Below, one piece after another: positions 42,501-51,126 of a stretch of DNA of 64,000 nucleotides; the stretch's first letter is position 1, and each line of letters starts with the position of its first letter. The stretch spans positions 334,265-398,264 of the forward strand of contig JACPNS010000003.1 in NCBI GenBank assembly GCA_016185345.1. Direction: 5' to 3'. The DNA comes from Solirubrobacterales bacterium. GTDB lineage: Bacteria > Actinomycetota > Thermoleophilia > Solirubrobacterales > JACPNS01. The notes beneath the pieces are model-generated. The model did not search any database. It had not been told where the DNA came from and was given only the letters and a program-made list of their open reading frames with translations. The position numbers were made by a program, and so were the translations under genes.

Positions 42501-42821
42501 ATGCCTGCATTGACCCCAGACGACGTATACGAAGCCCTCGAGCAAGTCATCGACCCAGAACTCGGTCTCGACTTCGTCGAGCTCGGCCTGATCTATGACG
42601 TTGAAGTCAACGAAACGGGGGAGGGCCACGGCAACGAGGTCTTCGTGACCTACTCGCTCACTTCGCCAGGCTGCCCGATCGGACCGCAGATCGCGGATCA
42701 GATCAAGGAGTTCACGATCGAACTCGATGGGGTCGAGAAAGTCTTCCCCAAGCTCGTTTTCTCTCCGCCATGGACGCCGGAGATGATGAGCGAAGACGCG
42801 AAGTTCGCGCTCGGCTACTGA
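42501..42821 (+). CDS. MIP18/DUF59-family iron-sulfur cluster assembly protein
   Basis: A 106-aa protein with the family opening VYEALEQVIDPELGLDFVELGLIYDV and the Cys motif TSPGCPIG. A FSPPWTPEMMS end is typical of SufT/PaaD-like proteins. These help mature [Fe-S] enzymes. TACACT (42488-42493) lies 7 nt before the ATG with no ribosome site, suggesting a leaderless mRNA. It is divergent from fxsA. Confidence 0.85.
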   Translation: MPALTPDDVYEALEQVIDPELGLDFVELGLIYDVEVNETGEGHGNEVFVTYSLTSPGCPIGPQIADQIKEFTIELDGVEKVFPKLVFSPPWTPEMMSEDAKFALGY

Positions 42822-42854
42822 CCCAATCGTCATGGGGCCGCTACTTTCAGCTAC

Positions 42855-42884
42855 TTGCCTTGTTCAAGGGTTAGAGAGTAAGCT
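42855..42884 (+). promoter_or_regulatory. Candidate promoter of first giant secreted-protein gene
   Basis: TTGCCT (42855-42860) and TAAGCT (42879-42884) with 18-bp spacing, inside TACTTGCCTTGT. The same TACTTGCCTTGT plus TAAGGT recurs upstream of the tandem paralog (46906-46934). This conservation in otherwise different intergenic DNA supports the call. Confidence 0.55.
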
Positions 42885-42960
42885 TGAGTGAGCGGCATCA
42901 CATCGGTGTCGCTGGTCCAACTGAGACGGCGCACGAAGGCGCCAGGGGGTATTTGGGGGA

Positions 42961-45900
42961 ATGAAGTTCGGGACATCTGTTCGTAGTGGTTCGGCTGTGG
43001 TTGCACTGCGCGAATCCTCTTCTTCTGCGCGTATTCGCACAGCGTTCATCGTGACGATCGCGCTGGCAACGGTGCTTTTTGCTGCAGTCGGCGACCCGCG
43101 CGCTTCCGGAACTTTCTCGCCCACGATCACGATTGAGACGAGCACGACTCGCGCCACGGCACACCCGGACGCGCGCATCACAATCGATAACTCGTCAAGC
43201 AGCGACAACATCAAGGACCTCACGCTTCAGCTGCCGGATGGCTTCTGGGGCTCTCTCGCTGCGGTCTCGACCAAGTGCACGGAGTCGGAGGCGACCAGCG
43301 GGACCTGCCCGGTGGCATCGAAGATCGGCACGGTCACCGCGAGCGCAGACATCGTTGACGGCGACACAGTTGCCAATGGCGTTCTGACCGGTGGCGTTTA
43401 CCTCACTGAAGCTTTTGCCGCGAACGCAGCAACCGACCCGGCTGGAATCTCGATCAAGGTGGACACGAAGGTCGGCGGGGTTGACCTTGGCCGCGTGATC
43501 GTGAATGGCCGCGCAGTCCCGGCTTACGGCGCAGCGCCGACGGGCGGAGGAACTGCTGGTCCGCTCAAGGGCCTCAAGACCGTCGTAACCGACATCCCGC
43601 AGTCCGTCACCGACACCGCGAACGTCCCGAACCGGACGGTCAACTACAAGCTCGACAAGATGCAGATCGACCTCATCAGCACGCTGAAGGATTCGACTGC
43701 AGGCGGTTACACACCGCCGCTCCTCACCAACCCTTCGGCTTGTGCCACCTACGCAGTCACGGCTGACGCCGTGCCGTACGGAGGTGGCCCCACAGAGTCG
43801 ATCTCCGACGACTACGTCGTTGACCAGTGCGACACGGTTCGCTTTCAGCCCAGCATCTCGACCGCGTTCACCGACACCACTGTCCCCGCGTATTCGACCC
43901 AAGGTCTTGTATCGACGGTGACCATGCCGACCACGCCGGGTCAGCCTTTTGAAGCTGGCGCGGTATCTGACGTTGAAGTGCGCCTGCCGCGTGGATTCAC
44001 AACCAACAACGTCGCACTTGGCGGCGGGGACATGTGCAGTGGCGCTTCGGCCGGAACGATCTCCGGAAAGGGCTGGTTCTCGGTTTCGATCTGTAACCCG
44101 ACGACCCGTCCGCAGGCCAAGATCGGTGAAATGACCCTCACGACTCCGCTGCTTGATCAGCCAGTCAAGGGATACGTCTACCTGGTGAACAAGACGCCGA
44201 TCCCATGGCTCGGAGTCAACGTCACGGACACGATCCCGGGCAACCCGAAGGGCATCAACTTCCAACTGGTCGGCATCAGCGACCTCGGCTACTACGACGA
44301 GGCCTGCGGACAGCCCTGTGGCCAGCAGATCATCTCGCGCTTCGCGGGACTGCCGGACGCTCCGCTCACCTCGGCCGTGATCAACCTCGACATGGGAAAC
44401 CGCACGCGGCCCAACTTGACGACGGTCAGCGGCCAGATCCTCGAGATGGGTGGCGACGAAACCTGCCAGCCAGAGGCTGAGTTCGCGTCACTCTTCGACT
44501 CGCACAGCGGTGCATCTCGCGACCGTGTGCAAACGCAGGCGTTCAGCGACTGCCCGACCCCGTCCGTGAACCCCGGCTCCGGCGCGTGGGGTCAGGAGAC
44601 GACCGACACGACGCCGACCTTTGACTTCACCTACACCGGCATTGGAACGAATGTTTGGTGCGGGGTGGACGCGATCGGCGAAGTCGGACCGACCGGATCA
44701 ACGGACTGCACGGGTGACACCAGTTACACGCCGCAGGCGCTTGACACCGGGCTGCACACACTTGGAATCGGCGACCAGCCTGACGCCGCAGACGGAGTAG
44801 GCAACGGCACCATCCGCAACTTCGTCGTGAATGGCACCAGCACCCAAGACACCACAGTCCCAACCACAACCCTCAACGCCGTCCCAGCAACAACCCCAGA
44901 CAGCACCCCAGGCTTCACCTTCAATGCCAGCGAAACCAGCTCGTTCCAGTGCTCGCTCGACGGCGGCGCCTTCCTGCCCTGCGGATCCGCAGCCGGCACG
45001 GCAAGCACGAGCTACTCGATCCCGGCCGACGAAGAACTCTTCGCAAGCGACGAAACCCACACCTTTGCTGTCCGCGCCCAGGACACAGCAGGCAACGTGG
45101 ACCTGACGCCAGCCAGCGCCTCCTTCAAGGTCGTGATCCCGTTCGCCCCGACGATGTCGGTCAACGTGAGCACCACCCAGGCCCGCGCGCACCCCGATAT
45201 GACGATCAACATCGGGAACCTCTCCCATGAAGACGTCAAGGACTACGCACTTAGCCTGCCCGACGGCTTCTTCGGTGGCCTGACCGGCGTCCAAGCGCTC
45301 TGCGAGATCGCCGATGCCGACAACGGCACATGCGGAGCAGGCTCAAAGGTCGGAACAGTTACGGCAACAGCAGTGATCGACCGCTCGACCGTCACCACGA
45401 CCGGCAAGGTGTACCTCACCAAGCCGCGCGTCATCGGCGACCCAGCCGGCTTGATCATCGACGTCACGCCCAAGCTGCAGGACGTCACCTTCGAGCCGAT
45501 CCGCGTCCCGGCACGTCTTGCTGTCCGCGGCCGCTCGGCCCAGGGCATCGACTCGATCGTGATCGACGTTCCGAACACGGCAACGAGTACTGAAGCCGAG
45601 GTCAGCGAGTTCGACATGCGATCGATCTCGATCCACCTCGAGAACAACGGCCTTGCGCCGCAGCCGCTGCTCACCAACCCGAGCTCCTGTGATGCAAAGG
45701 CATTCAAGGCAACCTTCACGGGCTACGACGACACCGTCGGAAGCTACGACGTCCCGTTCGCGGCCACCGGCTGCGGCGCACTCGGATTTGCTCCGGCCCT
45801 TGGCATCACGCAGGTCGAGCGCTCGACCGGCGGAAACCCCGGCCCCTCCGACAACACCAGGCGCGCGGTGATCGACCTGACCGCGAACCTCACGGCAGAT

Positions 45901-46785
45901 CCGAACGGCGCCGGCATAAAGAGCGTCAACCTGACCCTGCCCCGTCCGATCTCGATCGACGTCCAGCGACTCCCATTCCCGTGTCTTGATGAGCAGGCAG
46001 CCGCCAAGGCATGCCCGGCTTCAGCAGCGATCGGCACCGTCACTGCGACGACGCCATTGCTGGACAAGCCGATCTCAGGCCTTGTCTACGTGTTGAAGTC
46101 GGCAACCTCGCTTCCGAGGCTGCTGATCGCGCTGCGCGGCGATATCGATGTTGACTTGATCGCAACGAACAGCTTCCTCAACGCCACGACCAAGCCGCAG
46201 ATCATCACGCAGATGGACACTCTTCCTGACGTTCCGCTCTCGAGCTTCTCGATGAAGATCAATGGGTTCCTGACAACTCGAATCGATGCGTGTGACACCG
46301 GACCTCAGGACTGGAACATCACCGGCGCACTGGCAGCCCACAACGGGTCGGCTTCGGCGGTCAATATTCCGCTCGGATTCAACTGCCCGAACGCCACGCT
46401 GCCGATCTACAACTACTCGCTCAAGGGCAAGGGTTCCAAGACGAGCCTCTTGGTTGACCTCACGGCCCAGGGGAGCAAGCAGGTCAAGAAGACCACACTG
46501 AAGCTGCCCAAGGGTCTCAGCTTCAATAAGAAGGGCTTCACCAAGAAGAAGCTTGCCAAGCTCGTCACCGTTCGCGGCGACGGAAAGAAGCTCAAGGCCA
46601 AGTGCTTCAAGCTCAAGTCTTCCACGACCTTCGAGATCAACTTCTGTAAGAAGAGCGTGACAACGGCATCGGTTCAGTTCAAGTCCGGAACACTGAACAT
46701 GAAGAAGAAGATCAAGAAGCCGAAGTTCAAGGTGACGGTCACCGACAGCGACAACAAGAAGAAGAGCGCAAAGTACGTCAAGTAA
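42961..46785 (+). CDS. Giant secreted modular protein with central Ig-like domain (tandem paralog A)
   Basis: A 1274-aa exported protein; a signal anchor lies near residues 20-45. The N-half starts ETSTTRATAHPDARITI and carries LPDGFWGSLAAV and the phrase CPVASKIGTVTA, plus KIGEMTLTTPLLDQ. A central Ig-like domain (about 626-720; SSFQCSLDGGAFLPC) follows. The C-half repeats the plan (STTQARAHPDMTI, LPDGFFGGLTGV, CPASAAIGTVTATTPLL). Paired Cys suggest disulfides. The last 120 residues are Lys-rich and end KSAKYVK. There is no LPXTG motif or C-terminal membrane helix. Probably a surface or S-layer-like/adhesive protein; the role is unknown. Shine-Dalgarno GGGGGA is close to the ATG. Confidence 0.8.
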   Translation: MKFGTSVRSGSAVVALRESSSSARIRTAFIVTIALATVLFAAVGDPRASGTFSPTITIETSTTRATAHPDARITIDNSSSSDNIKDLTLQLPDGFWGSLAAVSTKCTESEATSGTCPVASKIGTVTASADIVDGDTVANGVLTGGVYLTEAFAANAATDPAGISIKVDTKVGGVDLGRVIVNGRAVPAYGAAPTGGGTAGPLKGLKTVVTDIPQSVTDTANVPNRTVNYKLDKMQIDLISTLKDSTAGGYTPPLLTNPSACATYAVTADAVPYGGGPTESISDDYVVDQCDTVRFQPSISTAFTDTTVPAYSTQGLVSTVTMPTTPGQPFEAGAVSDVEVRLPRGFTTNNVALGGGDMCSGASAGTISGKGWFSVSICNPTTRPQAKIGEMTLTTPLLDQPVKGYVYLVNKTPIPWLGVNVTDTIPGNPKGINFQLVGISDLGYYDEACGQPCGQQIISRFAGLPDAPLTSAVINLDMGNRTRPNLTTVSGQILEMGGDETCQPEAEFASLFDSHSGASRDRVQTQAFSDCPTPSVNPGSGAWGQETTDTTPTFDFTYTGIGTNVWCGVDAIGEVGPTGSTDCTGDTSYTPQALDTGLHTLGIGDQPDAADGVGNGTIRNFVVNGTSTQDTTVPTTTLNAVPATTPDSTPGFTFNASETSSFQCSLDGGAFLPCGSAAGTASTSYSIPADEELFASDETHTFAVRAQDTAGNVDLTPASASFKVVIPFAPTMSVNVSTTQARAHPDMTINIGNLSHEDVKDYALSLPDGFFGGLTGVQALCEIADADNGTCGAGSKVGTVTATAVIDRSTVTTTGKVYLTKPRVIGDPAGLIIDVTPKLQDVTFEPIRVPARLAVRGRSAQGIDSIVIDVPNTATSTEAEVSEFDMRSISIHLENNGLAPQPLLTNPSSCDAKAFKATFTGYDDTVGSYDVPFAATGCGALGFAPALGITQVERSTGGNPGPSDNTRRAVIDLTANLTADPNGAGIKSVNLTLPRPISIDVQRLPFPCLDEQAAAKACPASAAIGTVTATTPLLDKPISGLVYVLKSATSLPRLLIALRGDIDVDLIATNSFLNATTKPQIITQMDTLPDVPLSSFSMKINGFLTTRIDACDTGPQDWNITGALAAHNGSASAVNIPLGFNCPNATLPIYNYSLKGKGSKTSLLVDLTAQGSKQVKKTTLKLPKGLSFNKKGFTKKKLAKLVTVRGDGKKLKAKCFKLKSSTTFEINFCKKSVTTASVQFKSGTLNMKKKIKKPKFKVTVTDSDNKKKSAKYVK

Positions 46786-46905
46786 GACCCCCAGCATAAC
46801 CCTCGTCTAGAACCTGACGGTTGACAACGCTTCGTCGATTCGGGTCGGCTTGGGAGCGCGCAATCGCACCAAGTCGGCCCAAGAATCGCATCGCTTCCCA
46901 GGTAC

Positions 46906-46934
46906 TTGCCTTGTGTAGTGATTTTAGGTAAGGT
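46906..46934 (+). promoter_or_regulatory. Candidate promoter of second giant secreted-protein gene
   Basis: TTGCCT (46906-46911) and TAAGGT (46929-46934) with a 17-bp spacer, matching the element upstream of the paralog at 42961. The 205-bp gap after paralog A holds nothing else recognisable. Confidence 0.55.
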
Positions 46935-46990
46935 GGATCGGTCGGCCGCGCGGCAGCTGCTGCGGAGCAACTTGCTTGGGGGGTTTGGGG

Positions 46991-49900
46991 ATGAAGTTCG
47001 GAAATGCTTGGCTTGCCGTATCGCCTCTGAGTGTGCGTGCAGCGCTCGCTTTGGCGCTCGCACTCGCGACGCTTCTATTCGCTGCGGTCGGCGACCCACG
47101 CGCTTCCGGAACTTTCTCGCCCACGATCACGATTGAGACGAGCACGACTCGCGCGACGGCACACCCGGACGCACGCATCACGATCGACAACTCCTCAAGC
47201 AGCGACAACATCAAGGACCTCACACTTCAGCTGCCGGATGGCTTCTGGGGCTCCCTCGCTGCAGTCTCGACCAAATGCACCGAGGCGCAGGCGACCAGCG
47301 GTACCTGCCCGGTCGCATCGAAGATCGGAACGGTCACCGCAAGCGCAGACATCGTTGATGGCGACACGGTTGCCAATGGGGTATTGAGCGGTGGCGTGTA
47401 CCTCACCGAAGCTTTTGCCGCGAACGCAGCCACGGATCCAGCTGGAATTTCAATCAAGGTCGACACGAAAGTTGGCGGGGTTGACCTCGGCAGAGTCATC
47501 GTGAATGCGCGCGCGATTCCGGAGTACGGACCGGCGCCGACCCCGGGAACCTCCGGTGTATTAAAGGGACTCAAGACGGTTGTGACGGACATCCCACAAT
47601 CCGTCACTGACACCGCGAATACGCCGAATCGGACGGTCGATTACAAGCTCGACAAGATGACGATCGACTTGATTAGCGATCTCAAAGACTCGACGGCTGG
47701 GGGCTACATGCCGCCACTGCTGACGAATCCATCGAAATGTGGGAGCTACGCGATCACCGCGAACGTTGCGCCGTACGGCGGCGGACCCACCGAATCGATC
47801 TCAGATCCGTACACCGTGGATCAATGCGACACCGTGCGATTCGACCCGAACATCTCGACCGCGTTTACGGACGCGGTGGTGCCGGCATACTCGACTCAGG
47901 GGTTGGTTTCCACTTTGACGATGCCCAACACCCCCGGTCAGCCGGTTGAGGGCGGGACGGTCTCGTCGGTGGAAGTTCGGTTGCCGCGCGGATTCACGAC
48001 GAACAACCCTGCGCTCACCGGCAACGACATGTGCCCGGGAAACTCAGGGGGACCGTTCACGGACCCCTATTTCTTGGTGTCCAACTGCAACTTGGCAATT
48101 AGGCCGCAGGCGAAGATTGGCGAAATGACACTCAACACGCCGCTTCTGGATCAGTCAATTGCGGGCTATGTGTATCTGATCGACAAGTCGCCAGTGCCGT
48201 GGCTTGGAGTCAACGTGAGCGACACGATTCCTGGAAACCCGAAAGGAATCAATTTTCAGATCCTCGGAATCAGCGACCTCGGCTACTACGACGAGGAATG
48301 CGGCCAACCTTGTGGGCAACAGATTGTGTCGAAATTCTCGGGCCTTCCCGACGCACCACTGACATCCGCGGTGATAGATCTCGACATGGGGCCGCGAACG
48401 AAGCCGAACAACTCGACTGTGAGTGGACAGATTCTCGAGATGAATGACGACGAGAGCTGCCAGCCCGAAGCCGAGTTCTCGACTCTGTTTGATTCACCTA
48501 GCGGGGCCAAGCGTTATCGTGTACAAACGAAGAGCTTCTCCGGTTGTTCATTTCCCAAGGCGGTGTCGCCCGGGAGCGGTCCCTGGGGCCAGGAGACGGC
48601 CGACACGACTCCAACCTTTGGATTCAGCTATTCCGGCGCCCAGCCGAATGTCTGGTGTGGAGTAGATGCCTTCGGTGAGTCCGGCCCGACGGGAGCCACT
48701 GACTGCACCGGCGACACGAGTTACACGCCTGAGCCCCTCGGGCCGGGGCTCCATACCCTCGGAATCGGTGACAAGGTGGATCCGACCGAAGGGACCGGCG
48801 ACGGCATCATCCGCAACTTCGTCGTCAACGACTCGAGCACTCAGGACACCACCGTCCCAACCACCACCCTCAACGCCGTCCCAGCAACAACCCCAGACAG
48901 CACCCCAGGCTTCACCTTCAACGCCAGCGAAACCAGCTCGTTCCAGTGCTCGCTCGACGGCGGCGCCTTCCTGCCCTGCGGATCCGCAGCCGGCACGGCA
49001 AGCGCCAACTACTCGATCCCAGCCGACGAAGAGCTCTTCGCAAGCGACGAAACCCACACCTTCGCCGTCCGCGCCCAGGACACGGCCGGCAACGTCGACC
49101 TAACGCCAGCCAGCGCAACCTTCAAGGTCGTGATCCCGTTCGCCCCGACGATGTCGGTCAACGTCAGCACCACGCAGGCCCGCGCGCATCCCGAGATGAC
49201 GATCAACATTGGCAACCTCTCGCACGAGGACGTCAAGGACTACGCGCTCAGCCTGCCCGACGGCTTCTTTGGCGGACTGACCGGAGTCCAAGCGCTCTGC
49301 GAGATCGCGGCGGCCGACAACGGCACCTGCGGAGCCGGCTCACAGGTCGGAACGGTCACCGCAACCGCCGTGATCGACAGGTCAACCGTCACCACCACGG
49401 GCAAGGTCTACCTGACCAAGTCCCGCGTCCTCGGCGACCCAGCCGCCTTGATGATCGACGTCACGCCCAAGCTGCAGGACGTCACGTTTGATCCGATTCG
49501 CGTGCCGGCGCGACTTGCGGTCCGCGGTCGTTCGGCCCAGGGCATCGACTCAATCGTGATCGACGTTCCGAACACTGCCACCAGCACCGAGAACGAGGTC
49601 AGCGAGTTCGACATGCGCTCGATCTCGCTCACTTTGAAGAGCAACCCGGCCGCGCCTCAGCCGCTGCTCACCAACCCGAGCTCCTGCGAGCCAAAGGCGT
49701 TCAAAGCAAGTTTCACGGGCTACGACAACACAATCGGAAGCTACGACGCGCCCTTCGCGGCCACCGGCTGCGGCGCGCTCAGTTTTGCGCCGTCTCTGGC
49801 GATCGCTCAGGTCGAGCGCAGTACCGGCGGGCGCCCGGGCCCCTCGACCAACATCAAGCGCGCAACCATCGACTTGACCGCACTACTGCTGGCAGACCCT

Positions 49901-50782
49901 GCAGGCGCCGGTATCAAGAACGTGAATCTGACGATGCCGTGGCCGATCACGATCGATGTCCGGCGACTGCCGTTCCCCTGTCTTGACGAGCAGGCGGCCG
50001 CCAAGGCGTGTCCAGCCTCAGCGGCAATCGGAACCGTCACTGCGACGACGCCGCTTTTGTCCACGCCGATTTCAGGCCTTGTCTACGTCTTGAAGTCGCC
50101 GACCTCGCTTCCGAGGCTGCTGATCGCGCTGCGCGGCGACATCGATGTTGACCTGATCGCAACCAACAGCTTCATCAACGCCACGACCAAGCCGCAGATC
50201 GTCACGCAGATGGACACCCTCCCTGACGTTCCGCTCACGAGCTTCACGATGAAGATCAATGGGTTCCTGACCACGCGTGACAACACGTGCGACACCGGAC
50301 CCCGGAGCTGGCACATCAGAGGCGCGATGGCAGGATTCAACGGAGCGAGTTCCGCATTCCGGATTCCGCTGAAATTCGACTGCGCGAACGCCTACTCACC
50401 GACCTACAACCCCTCGCTAAAGGGCAGGGGCAAAAAGGCTCGGCTCTCGACGGACGTGATCGCCCAGGGGGGCAGGCAAATCAAGAAGATGAGGTTGAGA
50501 CTCCCGAAGGGCCTCGCCTTCAGCAAGACGGCCGACATAGAGAAAAGTCTCGCCAAGCTCGTCATCGTTCGCGGCGACGGCAAGACGCTCAACGCAAAGT
50601 GCTTTAAGCGCAGGTGGAAGACGACGATCGAGATCAACTTCTGCAAGAAGAAGGTGGTGACGGCATCGGTTCAATTCAAGCCCGGAATTCTGCGCATGAA
50701 GAAGAAGATCACGCGGCCGAGATTCAAGCTGATCGTCACCGACAGCGACAACAAGCACAAGCGCGCGATATACGCGAAATAG
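46991..50782 (+). CDS. Giant secreted modular protein with central Ig-like domain (tandem paralog B)
   Basis: A 1263-aa paralog of the preceding gene in the same order: signal peptide, N-half, one Ig-like domain (about residues 620-715), C-half and Lys/Arg-rich tail ending RAIYAK. Protein identity is very high in three stretches (mature N-terminus, Ig domain with the following 250 residues, and the CPASAAIGTVTATTPLL region). It is lower in the first-half middle, where even codon choice differs. The ATG 46991 follows GGGGTTTGGGG. Function as for paralog A: unknown, exported, probably wall-associated. Confidence 0.8.
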   Translation: MKFGNAWLAVSPLSVRAALALALALATLLFAAVGDPRASGTFSPTITIETSTTRATAHPDARITIDNSSSSDNIKDLTLQLPDGFWGSLAAVSTKCTEAQATSGTCPVASKIGTVTASADIVDGDTVANGVLSGGVYLTEAFAANAATDPAGISIKVDTKVGGVDLGRVIVNARAIPEYGPAPTPGTSGVLKGLKTVVTDIPQSVTDTANTPNRTVDYKLDKMTIDLISDLKDSTAGGYMPPLLTNPSKCGSYAITANVAPYGGGPTESISDPYTVDQCDTVRFDPNISTAFTDAVVPAYSTQGLVSTLTMPNTPGQPVEGGTVSSVEVRLPRGFTTNNPALTGNDMCPGNSGGPFTDPYFLVSNCNLAIRPQAKIGEMTLNTPLLDQSIAGYVYLIDKSPVPWLGVNVSDTIPGNPKGINFQILGISDLGYYDEECGQPCGQQIVSKFSGLPDAPLTSAVIDLDMGPRTKPNNSTVSGQILEMNDDESCQPEAEFSTLFDSPSGAKRYRVQTKSFSGCSFPKAVSPGSGPWGQETADTTPTFGFSYSGAQPNVWCGVDAFGESGPTGATDCTGDTSYTPEPLGPGLHTLGIGDKVDPTEGTGDGIIRNFVVNDSSTQDTTVPTTTLNAVPATTPDSTPGFTFNASETSSFQCSLDGGAFLPCGSAAGTASANYSIPADEELFASDETHTFAVRAQDTAGNVDLTPASATFKVVIPFAPTMSVNVSTTQARAHPEMTINIGNLSHEDVKDYALSLPDGFFGGLTGVQALCEIAAADNGTCGAGSQVGTVTATAVIDRSTVTTTGKVYLTKSRVLGDPAALMIDVTPKLQDVTFDPIRVPARLAVRGRSAQGIDSIVIDVPNTATSTENEVSEFDMRSISLTLKSNPAAPQPLLTNPSSCEPKAFKASFTGYDNTIGSYDAPFAATGCGALSFAPSLAIAQVERSTGGRPGPSTNIKRATIDLTALLLADPAGAGIKNVNLTMPWPITIDVRRLPFPCLDEQAAAKACPASAAIGTVTATTPLLSTPISGLVYVLKSPTSLPRLLIALRGDIDVDLIATNSFINATTKPQIVTQMDTLPDVPLTSFTMKINGFLTTRDNTCDTGPRSWHIRGAMAGFNGASSAFRIPLKFDCANAYSPTYNPSLKGRGKKARLSTDVIAQGGRQIKKMRLRLPKGLAFSKTADIEKSLAKLVIVRGDGKTLNAKCFKRRWKTTIEINFCKKKVVTASVQFKPGILRMKKKITRPRFKLIVTDSDNKHKRAIYAK
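47085..47290 (+). repeat. Near-identical DNA shared with 43082-43290 of paralog A
   Basis: About 200 bp starting GCxGTCGGCGACCC, encoding the mature N-terminus, differ at only a handful of silent sites from 43082-43290. The flanking coding DNA is far more diverged, which points to gene conversion or recent local exchange. Confidence 0.7.
48845..49620 (+). repeat. Near-identical DNA shared with 44850-45625 of paralog A
   Basis: The Ig-like domain and the following module are almost the same at the DNA level in both paralogs. The first 110 bp use CCA for Pro and ACA/ACC for Thr instead of the CCG/ACG of surrounding regions. The shared unusual codons suggest one block was copied between the genes. 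Confidence 0.7.
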
Positions 50783-50910
50783 GTAGAGCCTAACCCTAAA
50801 CTCTAAGGTTAGGGTTCGCGATTTTGCCGGTGATTCGGGCCGGCTGGACCTCGTATGTGGCGGCCTGCCCGGCCCAGAACGTCTCCCGCTGAGAGAAGCT
50901 CACTCAATAG

Positions 50911-50942
50911 TCACCGTTTTGTGACCATTCGGTGAGTTTTTT
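50911..50942 (+). terminator. Rho-independent terminator after paralog B
   Basis: TCACCG (50911-50916) pairs with CGGTGA (50930-50935) and is followed by GTTTTTT. An alternative nested GTCAC/GTGAC pairing exists within it. A small CCTAACC/GGTTAGG hairpin also lies just after the stop of paralog B. Confidence 0.65.
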
Positions 50943-50953
50943 CCAAATAGATC

Positions 50954-50982
50954 TTGACTTCCGCACAACATGGTGTTAGCAT
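50954..50982 (+). promoter_or_regulatory. Sigma-70-type promoter of third giant secreted-protein gene
   Basis: TTGACT (50954-50959) and TAGCAT (50977-50982) with a 17-bp spacer. Transcription would start near 50989, giving a leader of about 138 nt to the TTG start at 51127. Confidence 0.75.
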
Positions 50983-50991
50983 CGCCCTGAT

Positions 50992-51009
50992 GTGTGACCA
51001 GTGTCACAC
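50992..51009. promoter_or_regulatory. CRP-like palindrome at the transcription start
   Basis: GTGTGAC-CAGT-GTCACAC is a perfect inverted repeat and an exact match to the CRP-family consensus TGTGA-N6-TCACA. It lies right after the predicted start site of the 51127 gene, a position where a bound regulator represses. The same sequence would also form a hairpin at the 5' end of the mRNA. Confidence 0.6.
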
Positions 51010-51126
51010 GAAACTGCAGTACCGATCCGTGTCCTCTGGGGGGTATCCGGCGAGACGGGATCGGTTTGTATGTCAACGAAAAACGTGGGGAGCAAGCCAG
51101 ATGGCTGCGCCCCGGGGGGAGTTATT

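Noticed and set aside
50786..50815. CCTAACCCTAA...TTAGGGTT resembling telomeric repeats.
   Set aside because: It is a single short inverted repeat after a stop codon, best explained as a hairpin; no tandem array exists.
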